Source of the DNA: Fragilariopsis cylindrus CCMP1102 | Taxonomy: Eukaryota > Bacillariophyta > Bacillariophyceae > Bacillariales > Bacillariaceae | NCBI GenBank assembly: GCA_900095095.1 | Contig: FMBT01000334.1 | Span: 62,001 to 126,000 of the forward strand | Direction: 5' to 3' | DNA length: 64,000 nt | Part shown: positions 30,826 to 40,498 of the stretch, one piece after another | Position numbering within the stretch: position 1 is the stretch's first letter | How the letters are laid out: every line of letters starts with the position of its first letter | The notes under the pieces: model-generated | What the model saw: only the letters and a program-made list of their open reading frames with translations | Databases searched by the model: none | Told to the model about the DNA's origin: nothing | Made by a program: the position numbers and the translations under genes

Positions 30826-33459
30826 ATGTCAGCTACAGGTGAAGATTTTGCAGCAGCAGCAGTAGCAGCAGAAAAAGGAAGGGCCGTGTCGACGTCGTCA
30901 TCATCGTTAGAAGAAAACGACGACGGAAACGACGACAACGTAGGAAAAGCAACATCAGGACGAAGAGGATCAAGAGGACACGAAGAAAAAGAACGAAAAG
31001 AAGCTGTAGTAGTAGGAGATCACGACGATCAAGCTACAGTGGTTGTTGTAGCTGAAGTAGTACGAGACGAACAACAAGTTGCCGTAGCAGTAACATCAGG
31101 TCGTGATGGAGAAAGATTCGTACCATCATCAGAAATACTACTGGATGCATCATCTGCATCGTCGTCGGACGAAGGAGAAAAAGGCGAGGGAGAAATTGTT
31201 GTTGTTGGGGGTGGCGATCATAAAAATAACACTGTAGATGATGAAGAAGTTGAGGAGACAGTAGGTGGTGCCGCAGCCGTAAAAGTTGTGGTAGCAGGAG
31301 AAGGGGAAGGAGGAAACGAACAAGAAGAGGTCGCAGAAGTGGGAGCGACGGCGAATGCAGCTGTGGGAATAGCGGTACCAACAAGAAATGAAGCAGGAGA
31401 AGTCGCAGTTGCAGTTGCAGTTGCAGTTGCAGTTGCAGTTGCAGCAGCAGCAGCAGCAGCAGCAGCAGCACTACCAAATAATGGAGGCGACGAACAAATA
31501 GTGGTGGCGGCGATGGAGGTAGAACCAGCAGCTGCGGTGGCTGTACCAGGAAATGAAGAAGCCGCAATTGGTGAAGGTGTAGAAGCCGTATATACTGCAC
31601 CATTCGGTAGAGGAAGCAAAATCAATAAAAAGAAACAAAAGTATCGGAATGGTACTAGTATCACTATGGAATTTGAAGGTAGCGATTGGTCGGATGGTGA
31701 ACACAAGGATGGTGTTATCGTTGGATACGATTGTTTCAATTCATGTGATTGTGATATGGGGATCTGTCAACAATGGAATTATATGGTACGATTCCCCATG
31801 AGAGATGGTAGTGATAACAATAACGACAACGACGATTCATCCTTCCTTGAGCTGGTACCTGAAGGTGAACTTGTCGATCACTTATCAGAAAACAACGCAT
31901 ATTTTCTCGTGAAGAAACATTGGGGTAAATTGATTGAAGTGCACGACGGCGATGATAACGACGATCTTATTGGTGATCACGACTATAATCGTGCACGTAT
32001 TTTACGAGGTTGTAAACGATTTATCGAAGATACTACCGGAGCATATGCCGTCGATTGGGATGTATTTCTAACGGAATTAAATAGAGTTCCGAAAATAGCA
32101 AGTATCAATATTCTATCAGGAGGAAATTATTTTGGTTTTACGTATGATGCATATGATGATCCGTGCATGAATGTGTTATTTCTTGCGGTAGTCACTGAAT
32201 GTCCCAGTAATGTGATCGAAAAACTTTTAGAATTCTATCCAAAAGCTATTGATAATCACTTCTTTGGTCAATACGAATACAAAGGATTTTACGAAGAGTG
32301 GATGCTAGCAAATCCGGAAGGATTCCTTAATATTGAACCTGAAATTTTACGGGTTTTGCTTCAACACACTACAAACGATGAGGAAGCAATTTGTTTCTTT
32401 GGGTACGATTCAACCAAATTCCTTCAACGATATCAGGCTTCCATCACGCCCGACAATAATGGCGTGATTTCTCAACACGTGAAGGTTATTTTAGAAGAAA
32501 GTTGCTACGTTTTATCTCAATTACTGGCAAAGGAATGCATGTCCAGAAAAAGTGTGCTATCGTCTGTTGAAGATGGCGCTGGAGTCGAATCGTTAGTCCT
32601 TCGTTTTGCTTTAGAATGTGCAGCAAAGAATGTAGAAAAATGCTTCAATTCGAAGATACTACTGTATTATAATGGGGGTTGTCGTATTTATGAGAGCTTA
32701 CTGGGAGTTATGATTGAACATTTGGGGGATGATGTAGACAATCGTGACCTCTTTCATCGATATATGAAAGTTTACATGACCGAATCGAATAATGATTCCA
32801 TTTCCTTGGTAAATTGCGTTCTTGATTCCCTGCCGAAACAAAATAATTTTCATTTTTGGAGAACGTTCTGGGATATTTTTGAAGAGGACGAATGGGGAGG
32901 AGAGGACGCGACTGCTAGTCCTCGCCATCCATTGTTTACGGCTATTCGTCTTGAATGTCAATATGAGATCATATCGGATATTTTTACTAAAGATCCATCT
33001 ATTTTGGTATCATTAGACAATTATGAATCACTTCCTCCATTTGCGATTGTTGCCGCCACTCGATCGTACAAAGATTATATCCATCCGAAGAAAGGTTATT
33101 GTTGTTCGTACAAGAAACGTAGCAACTCGAAACCAACTCAGGCTATCATTTGTGGAACGTGCACTGAAATTGGCAGTGGCAACAACAATGATTTGGACGC
33201 TACATATGAATTACTGAGAATGAACCCTGCTGTAATTGGTAATCTTTTATCGCCACCACCACCACCACCACCACCACAAACAGCATCTGGTAACGACAAA
33301 AAGAAGAATCGAAAACGATCATCGATCAATACACGTATCGTCGGCGATGAAAAAACAACAACCCAACCACTCCTTCGTCCATCCAACAAACGTGTAAAGA
33401 AATCGTCGAACAACAACAACAACTTACGAATGCGATTGGGATTGGGAAGACGAAGGTAG
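30826..33459 (+). CDS. Large repeat-family protein with low-complexity N-terminus (paralogue of the gene at 10229)
   Basis: 877 residues, one exon. The first ~250 residues are low complexity: Glu/Val/Gly-rich text, a VAVAVAVA tract at ~193-203 encoded by repeated GTTGCA, and a poly-Ala run. The body then shows family features: ASINILSGGNYFGFTYDAYDDP, LFLAVVTECPSNVIEKLLEFYPKAID (an LF/LLEFYP unit like the LFPDIL unit of the paralogue), SPRHPLFTAIRLECQYEIISD, and LPPFAIVAATRSYKDYIHP. It ends LRMNPAVIGNLLSPPPPPP, then a basic tail KKKNRKRSS..KRVKKSSNNNN, a likely nuclear signal. No enzymatic motif is seen. Confidence 0.75.
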   Translation: MSATGEDFAAAAVAAEKGRAVSTSSSSLEENDDGNDDNVGKATSGRRGSRGHEEKERKEAVVVGDHDDQATVVVVAEVVRDEQQVAVAVTSGRDGERFVPSSEILLDASSASSSDEGEKGEGEIVVVGGGDHKNNTVDDEEVEETVGGAAAVKVVVAGEGEGGNEQEEVAEVGATANAAVGIAVPTRNEAGEVAVAVAVAVAVAVAAAAAAAAAALPNNGGDEQIVVAAMEVEPAAAVAVPGNEEAAIGEGVEAVYTAPFGRGSKINKKKQKYRNGTSITMEFEGSDWSDGEHKDGVIVGYDCFNSCDCDMGICQQWNYMVRFPMRDGSDNNNDNDDSSFLELVPEGELVDHLSENNAYFLVKKHWGKLIEVHDGDDNDDLIGDHDYNRARILRGCKRFIEDTTGAYAVDWDVFLTELNRVPKIASINILSGGNYFGFTYDAYDDPCMNVLFLAVVTECPSNVIEKLLEFYPKAIDNHFFGQYEYKGFYEEWMLANPEGFLNIEPEILRVLLQHTTNDEEAICFFGYDSTKFLQRYQASITPDNNGVISQHVKVILEESCYVLSQLLAKECMSRKSVLSSVEDGAGVESLVLRFALECAAKNVEKCFNSKILLYYNGGCRIYESLLGVMIEHLGDDVDNRDLFHRYMKVYMTESNNDSISLVNCVLDSLPKQNNFHFWRTFWDIFEEDEWGGEDATASPRHPLFTAIRLECQYEIISDIFTKDPSILVSLDNYESLPPFAIVAATRSYKDYIHPKKGYCCSYKKRSNSKPTQAIICGTCTEIGSGNNNDLDATYELLRMNPAVIGNLLSPPPPPPPPQTASGNDKKKNRKRSSINTRIVGDEKTTTQPLLRPSNKRVKKSSNNNNNLRMRLGLGRRR

Positions 33460-33939
33460 CCAGCCGTAGTACGAGAATTTCATACGATACAAATACATTT
33501 CATCCAGATGAATTGGAAACTTTCTCTTGTTGCCCTGTCTTCAATATAGAATAGAGATGAAAATATACTACTGGTATTGATGACTCCTGATTTTAGAGAG
33601 CTTGTTTCGATGATTCAAAGACAAACTAGAAACCAACAATTGACCAGTACAAGTATAGTATAACCGAATTATTATAGTTCTGTTCTATGTTTTTTTTAAT
33701 GTCATTATTGTGACTTCAAAATTCCCAGTAGTCAGCACCCATTGTAGGATATAGCTAATAATGGAGCAAATCTATCCAAAGTGAAACAGGGTATCAACTA
33801 CAGCCAGTACGAAACTAGAAATATAAATTGGTGAGGTGAATGAACAGATATACCTGTTCTTTCTGTAAAGGACTCACACCACATATAACTAAACAACCAG
33901 CCTGAACCTAATAAAATCCCGTCGATCCCGACTGGCAGA

Positions 33940-34640
33940 TAAATCCAACTTTCCATCAATCAGGAAGACTCGCAAGATCCCACACCAGGACCTGTTGCTT
34001 CTGTCACCGGATCGGATTAGAAGGCTGCTATAACTGCCACGACGACGAGCTCCCATCAACAACGTTTAAACTAGCGGAAGTGTTATGCAATATCGTCTCT
34101 GATCGATATTCTCATGTGATGAAAAGTTGCGTACTTTGGAAAGATTGTTAAAATGGGCAATCACAAGATTCAGGTTTCTGGAAATCATTCCATCGATATT
34201 CCTGGGTAGTAACGCTAGTGGACTTTCTCAAGAAAACAGTGGAGGACGGAAATTGTGTTAGTGCAGTCCGTGTGGAATGCATTGAAATGGCAGCGATTTT
34301 TATTGGATTGGTTGACCCATCCAGGAGAAGGTGGAGCCAAAAACAATATTGTGACGAAGATCGTAGTAACTTTTAATAAGAATGCGATGAGATTTAACAC
34401 CCTCATTATAATGCGGCGAGTCAAGAATATAGCGGTGGTGATAACGATGACGTTTCACAGTTTTAGAAGCCTTGGGTATTATGGTTTGGAATGCATCGGT
34501 CAATATCACCTGTAGAATGGATGCGATGTAAGAAAGATGCAACCAATAAAGATCAAGCAATAGCTTTATTCGATACGGGGATTGATGTCATCTTCCAACT
34601 CAAATCCGTTAATGGTGATGTGATATCGCTGCTTCAGAAC
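33940..34640 (+). pseudogene. Unidentified coding-like remnant
   Basis: Stretches in different frames look protein-like but do not connect: TCCFCHRIGLEGCYNCHDDE with a CxxC..CxxC pattern, LAEVLCNIVSDRYSHVMKSCV, LVDFLKKTVEDGNCVSAVRVECIEMA, and MRCKKDATNKDQAIALFDTGIDV. Stop codons and frame changes separate them, and I find no GT-AG introns with matching phase. I do not recognise the family. A gene with several introns or assembly indels is possible; a decayed gene is the simpler reading. Confidence 0.3.
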
Positions 34641-34668
34641 ACACACACACACACACACACACACACAT
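34640..34668. repeat. CA dinucleotide microsatellite
   Basis: About 14 copies of CA in tandem. Confidence 0.9.
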
Positions 34669-34781
34669 TGTTCTTTTCAAAACTAAATAAATATATCAGC
34701 ATCTGTTTGTTTTATCTATATATTTTTATTTCATTCAAATTTCAATGAGTATGCATGTACTGTATTCTTATTATTTTATTC

Positions 34782-35309
34782 TTATTTTCCACCACCCACT
34801 GCACTTCCTCTTGCCATCCGTTTCACACGTGCCTCAAATCCTTTATCTTCAATTTTTGCTTCTTCTCGATCGGCATAATATTGATCAATGAGTTCACCAG
34901 CGGATTCTAAATTAGCTTCTAATTTCTCGGCGCGATCACCTCGATTACGTTGTCTAGCTGTTTTCTTCGAGGGTCTCATCCCACCATATCGATTTACTTC
35001 ATACCGATGAGAATGTAAGATGATATCCCACTGTTTCTCCCAACCGACACCGGTGGTAGTACAGAAGGTACCATAACTACCCTCAATAATGGAGACCTTC
35101 CGTATATCATTCGCCACACGTTTACTAATTAAAGGTTTTCGCCATACCTCACGGGGTAGTTTTGAGATATGATTATTAAATGTTTGTGATCCTTGTGTTG
35201 TTACCTTTTGAGACTTTAATGCTTCTTCACCATGTTGACATAATATACGTAATGCGGATCTCATTTTAGTAGTACCATGATTATTAGCTGCTGCTGCTGC
35301 TGCTGCCAT
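34782..35309 (-). CDS. Small basic protein, possibly mitochondrial ribosomal (mL59-like)
   Basis: 175 residues in one exon, starting with an Ala run and Asn/His. The core ISKLPREVWRKPLISKRVANDIRK loosely resembles fungal mL59/MRPL25-type text (VW+.P.IS.R..ADLRK). After this come EGSYGTFCTTTGVGWEKQWD and a basic helix GGMRPSKKTARQRNRGDRAEK, then a GGGK end. High Lys/Arg and a short length fit a ribosomal protein, but the match rests on one motif and I am not sure of it. Confidence 0.6.
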   Translation of the reverse strand: MAAAAAAANNHGTTKMRSALRILCQHGEEALKSQKVTTQGSQTFNNHISKLPREVWRKPLISKRVANDIRKVSIIEGSYGTFCTTTGVGWEKQWDIILHSHRYEVNRYGGMRPSKKTARQRNRGDRAEKLEANLESAGELIDQYYADREEAKIEDKGFEARVKRMARGSAVGGGK

Positions 35310-35773
35310 AGTTGCTTGGCTGGTGTTTTCTTTATTCTATTCTTTTGTGAACGTTCGTTTACTTCTTACTTGGGTTGATGTTTTTGTTGATGTATGTACG
35401 GTATGTCGTCGATCGTGATGATGTGATTGTCGGTTTTGTTGTTGTTGTTGCAGTTGTTGCAGTTGTTGTTGTTATGTACATGCTGATGAGATTTTCTTTG
35501 GTTCCGTATAAAGGACAGACGTAAGAGCTAAATAAGCTCTTAGCTATATTGTAACTTCGCGCCACAATCTTGACAGCTAGATCATCAGGCGAAATGCTTT
35601 GCTTGTTCTCCGCGTGCAATTCTTGTGGGTTCGGATTTTGAAGTTTGACTGATTTTTTTGCATTTTATTCCTTGTTGGAAAAACTGAACTCATTATTTTT
35701 TTATTCTTTCAATAATCGAGACAGCCAAGAAGAAGCTATATCTAACCAAAAACGAATATCAGCCATCATAATC
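35310..35773. other. Divergent upstream region
   Basis: GTT/TTG repeats occur at 35430-35475. An 86-residue minus-strand frame here is driven by that repeat and is not convincing. Confidence 0.45.
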
Positions 35774-36767
35774 ATGTCGACGATGACTAATCCTTTTGGA
35801 AATCCTGCCGATAATATCATGCCTTGGGTAAGAAATTGCGAGGAAGGAAAGATTTTTTTTTATCTACCACATTCTATCTTCTTGCGTCAAATAAATGACT
35901 GGCTCCTCACTTTGTTGTTTTCTATTGCATTTGGAAAAATAAATAAATAAATAAATAAAATCTATTATGTTAACATAGGATGAGGAAGATTTTGTTCCTA
36001 GAACATCCACTGGGAAACAAAAATCACCGAATCAGATTCGTAATGAACTTCAACGTTACATTGACGCCAGTAGTGAAAGTCAAACCTTTATTGTGAAAGA
36101 TCGTCTTGGTCTTAGTTACAGTTCCTTCAGTAAGTTTATGAATCCAAAAACATACAAGGATCAATGGTCCGCAATTCAAAATGGTACCTATTGGAGTGCT
36201 GCTCGGTTTTTAGAGCAGTACAAGCACGAACAACAGATTGCTAAGAAAACGAATGCTGCTGCTGGTAGCAAGAAACGGAAGAGCAGCAGCAATGACGAAA
36301 ACAACGTCAATAGTGCTGACGCTGACGTTACCACCAAAAAGTCCAAGACACAAACCAAGAAGGAAATTGAATCCTACATGGAACGTGTCATGGCTACAAC
36401 TCTTCCTCATGGCACTGGTGGACGTGGACCACTAGCGTGTACTCGTGTCTACGATGGATGTCCGGAAACCGTCAAGAAGATCAAGGATTTCTATAAACGG
36501 GATGGTGTGACGAAAGCGTCATTTTGTCGTGTTATTGGTAATATCAATGCTAATTCGATGAATCAATTCTTAATGAAAAAGAAACAGGATGGAGCTGGGA
36601 TGATGGCATACCCTCATGCCTATTTCTTTTTTGAAAGGATGCGTATCATGGAAAACAAATCATATTCGAAGAAACGACTTCAAAATGAAGTGGAACATCC
36701 AAATGGTTTTCGTCTTGATACACCTCGTACATCTAAGTTCTCTGCCCGTTTCCTCATGTCATTATAA
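35774..36767 (+). CDS. Protein with two DUF7726-like modules
   Basis: Two exons, 35774-35827 and 35979-36767, phase 0 (donor GTAAGA, acceptor CATAG), give 280 residues. Two related modules are seen. The first is RNELQRYIDASSESQTFIVKDRLGLSYSSFSKFMN (residues ~32-66) and continues to WSAARFLEQYKHEQ. The second is VYDGCPETVKKIKDFYKRDGVTKASFCRVIGNINANSMNQFL, then AYPHAYFFFERMRI. The order CDxVRxKI..F......VG.F....G.....Y..F.......G......A..FF.+ matches the DUF7726 pattern I know from fungi. Between them lies a Lys/Ser-rich nuclear-signal-like linker (KKRKSSSNDE..KKSKTQTKK). DNA binding is plausible but unproven. Confidence 0.72.
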
Positions 36768-37275
36768 GAGCGTGCGTGGTAAGGCGATTAAATTGATCTT
36801 TGGTCATTTGAATCCAATTGATCCCGTTCCCCCCAAGAATAAAAGTAATACCAAAAAAAAAAAGCCATAGAAACGAAACAAGAAAAAGTAACCCAGACAT
36901 TTCACCTGTTCTATGAACAAATGACCAAGACTTCTCAAAAAACATGTATCTCAAGCAAGGAATACTTTATATTATACGAACAATTACCGACATACGTGTG
37001 GATTGACTCAACGACAAGTACAGTGTACTCGTAGACAGTCATATGCATACGGTCGTCATTATATTTCTATCATCACGAAAAAATAAATGGAGACAGAGTT
37101 TATAACATACCTACCCTATACTGAACACATCTAACAAAACTCATATTATATATTACGTGTAGCTGCTTCTAGCTAAAGAGTTTCCGTAAATTATTCACGC
37201 TAGAAAAATATCACGGCGAAATTGCCTCCTTCTTCCGTCATTTCCAACCATTACTTCCCTTAGATTAAATATTAT
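36768..37275. other. Convergent 3' intergenic region
   Basis: AT-rich; no gene, repeat or RNA seen. Confidence 0.55.
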
Positions 37276-38367
37276 TTAAAGAGATGCTACATGTATTGTA
37301 ACTAAATAATATTCCTTTACTGATCCTTTCGCAACGATCTCAAACTTTCCAGGACCTGATCTTGCAATATCAGAATCAGAATCATCATTGAATATATTAA
37401 CAGAATAATGCATCTTCTCACTCTCCTCTTTCCTACTAACATTTGTTGTCTCTACAAGGACGACCTTACCACCTGATACAGTAAAATCTGCTCCATTATC
37501 TGCCTTACTATATATATTAATCGATGATACCTTTTCATTTGATTTCAAATTAAAATTAAATTTGGATTCATACCGTGGAAAAGTAGTCATAGTTTCAACA
37601 ATTAATCGTGTAGTGCTGTTATTTTCATATGTAGCCTGACGTATTTCTAATACTTCCTCAAAGGATGGTCCATCACCACCATACGTGGAAAGTAATTCCT
37701 TACTATCAACAAAGGTAAGTAAATCATCTTTTGCATAACTTTCATAGGAAAAGAAACCAATTTTTTCTATCGTACGTGGTTCAATAAACATTTTAAGTAT
37801 TGACCATACAACAGAAAATGCCATTGGTACATTAATCATGTACGTTCTATTCATTGTTTCTGGGAAACAATTTGTTATTTGATTACATTCACTCATGAAA
37901 CTTTTATCATATAAAGCTGATGGCATACCCTTTAAATCAATAACAATAATCCGTTCTGATAATATTGTTGTCGTTTTTGGATTATGACATTTCTGTTCAC
38001 GGATCATTGAATCGATACCACGAGTATGTAATAAATCCCACAAATATGGTATTAAATCAGATAAGTTTTCAATAACACATTCTAATCCATTTATATCCAT
38101 ACCAGATCCGAAACTTGGTTTAAGATAAAACATAACTGCACCATTCTTAGCAATTCCTGAAACAACTATAGGGAATAGTGTCATCAATACAGAAACGGGA
38201 CAACCATTATATAACTCTTTAAGGTTGTCTCTATAGAAGTTTTGTTCCTTTGCTTTCTTCCATATTTCTGGTGCACCATTTTCTTCTAACATTGCTAGTA
38301 CCTCATCAACATTAAAATCTCTTGCACGTAAAAATCGACATAATGCGAATGCTTCACCTGTAAGAAA

Positions 38368-38398
<31 letters not shown>

Positions 38399-39083
38399 GG
38401 AAGGAAGGAAGAAAAGAAAGAAAGAAAGAAAGAAAAAGATATTGTATGAGTCACATCTCGTTGGCATTGAATTGAATTGAATTGAATTGAATTGAATTGA
38501 ATTGAAATCCAACACATACTACTGTATACGTACTTTCTGCTGGTGAATAGGCAAGGACCATTTCACGATAAGCTGGATCGCGTTTTTTCAATTCGTCACG
38601 AAATTTGAGGCAGGCATTGAACTCCTCTTCATCCAGTTCTCCTGGATAACCATGAGTAGTAATATTGGTACGACCTTTCAGAGTTTCTGTGATTGCCGTG
38701 GTCGAATTCTGTTTTTGTGGTGGATTAGTTTTTACTGGTGGTCCGGGTGGTGGTTGTGGACTACTATTATTTATCTTTGTTGATAGTAAAAAATCTGGTG
38801 CAGTATCTATACAAATTGTCGTACTTGCGCTTGCCATCATTTTAGTGGCAGGTGGATAATTTATTTTATTCAGATCCGAAAATGATTGAAATGTATCAAA
38901 AAATTTATCAGTATCGTCGACAGACAGCCTCGTCGTCGTCGTCGGTTTCGTCGCTGGCGGGATAGTAAATGATTTCTTTTCCGTAGTACTACTGCTAAGA
39001 AGAGTGGCAGCAGTCGCTACAACATGTCGACTCCTATCTAAATCTACTACGGCATCATTACTTTTGCTACACAGACCGCCCAT
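37276..39083 (-). CDS. Sec14-like (CRAL-TRIO) lipid-transfer protein with GOLD-like C-terminus and myristoylation site
   Basis: Two exons on the minus strand, 39083-38534 and 38357-37276, phase 1 (donor GTACGT, acceptor TTACAG), give 543 residues. The N-terminus MGGLCSKS fits the N-myristoylation rule (Gly2, Ser6, Lys7) with a palmitoylatable Cys5. Residues ~150-220 form the CRAL-TRIO N-terminal helices (EEEFNACLKFRDELKKRDPAY, FALCRFLRARDFNVDEVLAM). The Sec14 lipid-binding domain follows (MFYLKPSFGSGMDINGLE.., RIIVIDLKGMPSALYDKSFM, IEKIGFFSYESYAKDDLL). The last ~115 residues are beta-rich and GOLD-like (YESKFNFNLKSNEKVSSINIY). It probably exchanges or senses phosphoinositides at the plasma or Golgi membrane. 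A frame that runs through the intron is an artefact of the microsatellites there. Confidence 0.85.
38363..38437. repeat. GAAA/GGAA microsatellite in the Sec14 gene intron
   Basis: Tandem GAAA and GGAA units, interrupted. It serves as the polypyrimidine tract of the minus-strand acceptor. Confidence 0.9.
38466..38506. repeat. GAATT pentanucleotide microsatellite in the Sec14 gene intron
   Basis: About eight perfect copies of GAATT (ATTGA in register) in the same intron as the GAAA repeat. Confidence 0.9.
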
Positions 39084-39896
39084 GATCTATCTTTTGAGTC
39101 CCTATTTCTTCTTATCCAATGAAGAATGCTAATGATGCTGTTACAGTATGTCAATGTTTTCTGTCTTACTGCTAGTATGTATGTCTTCGCATTTTATGTG
39201 TAATAAAGGGAGCATAAAGATTCATTAGAAATTAATTAGAAGGAAATCCCCGAGCACAAAATGAAAAAGGCGAAGATATGAGGAATGTAATCTCTCTCAT
39301 ATGTCATTGATCATGAGCTCAGATATCTTTTAGTCCTTTCGTGACTGAAAGTACAGAATTAGTTGTTTCTATGTCTCACTCATGACTCATTCATAAATGA
39401 GCTTATGTAATTTATTATATCAGTACAGCCTTAACGAAGAATTCTCATATATAAAATTAATTAATGATATTGAAGTATGGCTTGTGTAAATAACTTTCAC
39501 GAACACCTGTTTGTGATGATACTATCACGGCTGCGCCGTGCTAACAGTAGTACGTACAAATTGGACTATCGCTTCGTTCCTTGAAGTTTGACTATGACAC
39601 TGACCACACATTAAAAAAAAATATGACTAAGTAATACATGATACAGTATTTGTAACTACTACGATTAAACAGGATGAAACTACAAAACGATTAAAACGGT
39701 TCGTTCGCTCAATAATAGTTACAAGCACCTGATCACCCACATTCACTACGCATATTTGTACCGCAACATACATATTATATACTCCAATTCGTCTATACAA
39801 GCTCAACAACATTCCTTATCTCTTTTTTCTTCCTGTTGTTGTTGTTGTTGTTGTTGTTGTTGTACCATCAATATATAAACCAAATCAAATCAAATC
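39084..39896. other. Divergent upstream region
   Basis: 812 bp between the Sec14 gene (-) and the small repeat protein (+). It contains a small hairpin CACGGCTGCGCCGTG at about 39527 and a GTT run at 39835-39863. No gene seen. Confidence 0.5.
39835..39863. repeat. GTT trinucleotide microsatellite
   Basis: About nine copies of GTT immediately upstream of the gene at 39897. Confidence 0.9.
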
Positions 39897-40418
39897 ATGG
39901 CACGTCAACGACAACTACCATTGAATGTGCGCTTTGCTGAGGAAGTGAACATGATATCATTCCGTGGCAATATCGAGAAAGTCGTTTCTATGAGGCTACT
40001 ACAACAACAACAACACGATCACGTACAGTCCTTGAATGGAATGGAAAATTCAGAAGATTCAATGAAATGGAACGGATCACTGACGTTAGATGAGGTATTT
40101 AAACCCGGTAGTACTACTTCTATTGGAAGTAGTGGTGGAAGCAATAATAACAATAATAGACGACAGTGGACGAACAAATTTTCTGGAAAAATCGGCAGTA
40201 GCACGTCGAATGGTGGCAGTGGGAGTAGTAGTAATAGTAAAGAACAATGGACCAAGAAAATTGATAGAACGGGAAGTGGTTCTAGTGGTGGTGGTGGTAG
40301 TAATAATAATAATAGTAACAATAGTAATGATAATAGTGGTAGTAATAATAGGGGGCAGTGGACAAAAAAATTCAAGCTGCCGAATTTTTCTAAAAAAAAG
40401 AAGAAAAACTGTCTATGA
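39897..40418 (+). CDS. Small protein with three QWTxKF/I motifs in Gly/Ser/Asn linkers
   Basis: 173 residues, one exon. Residues 1-35 look globular (ARQRQLPLNVRFAEEVNMIS). The rest is three copies of a short basic-aromatic motif: RRQWTNKFSGKIG, KEQWTKKIDRTG and RGQWTKKFKLPNF, spaced by flexible Gly/Ser/Asn linkers of ~25-35 residues. It ends in KKKKKNCL. Regularly spaced short linear motifs on a flexible linker suggest multivalent binding to one partner or a membrane; this is inference. I do not recognise the family. The opposite frame across this region is a Leu-rich shadow. Confidence 0.6.
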   Translation: MARQRQLPLNVRFAEEVNMISFRGNIEKVVSMRLLQQQQHDHVQSLNGMENSEDSMKWNGSLTLDEVFKPGSTTSIGSSGGSNNNNNRRQWTNKFSGKIGSSTSNGGSGSSSNSKEQWTKKIDRTGSGSSGGGGSNNNNSNNSNDNSGSNNRGQWTKKFKLPNFSKKKKKNCL

Positions 40419-40498
40419 ATAAATATATTGTTATTTCTAATTACACTAACGTTGCACTACACTACACTATTATTAGAATTATTCTTCGTAAAAAAGAT

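Larger units (their letters stand above)
33460..34781. other. Intergenic region with a decayed coding fragment
   Basis: 1.3 kb with no intact gene. The decayed fragment (about 33940-34640) and a CA dinucleotide run (34640-34668) are listed separately. The remainder is AT-rich. Confidence 0.5.

Noticed and set aside
40019-40375. Leu-rich minus-strand frame
   Set aside because: Complement of the Gly/Ser/Asn codons of the triple-motif protein.
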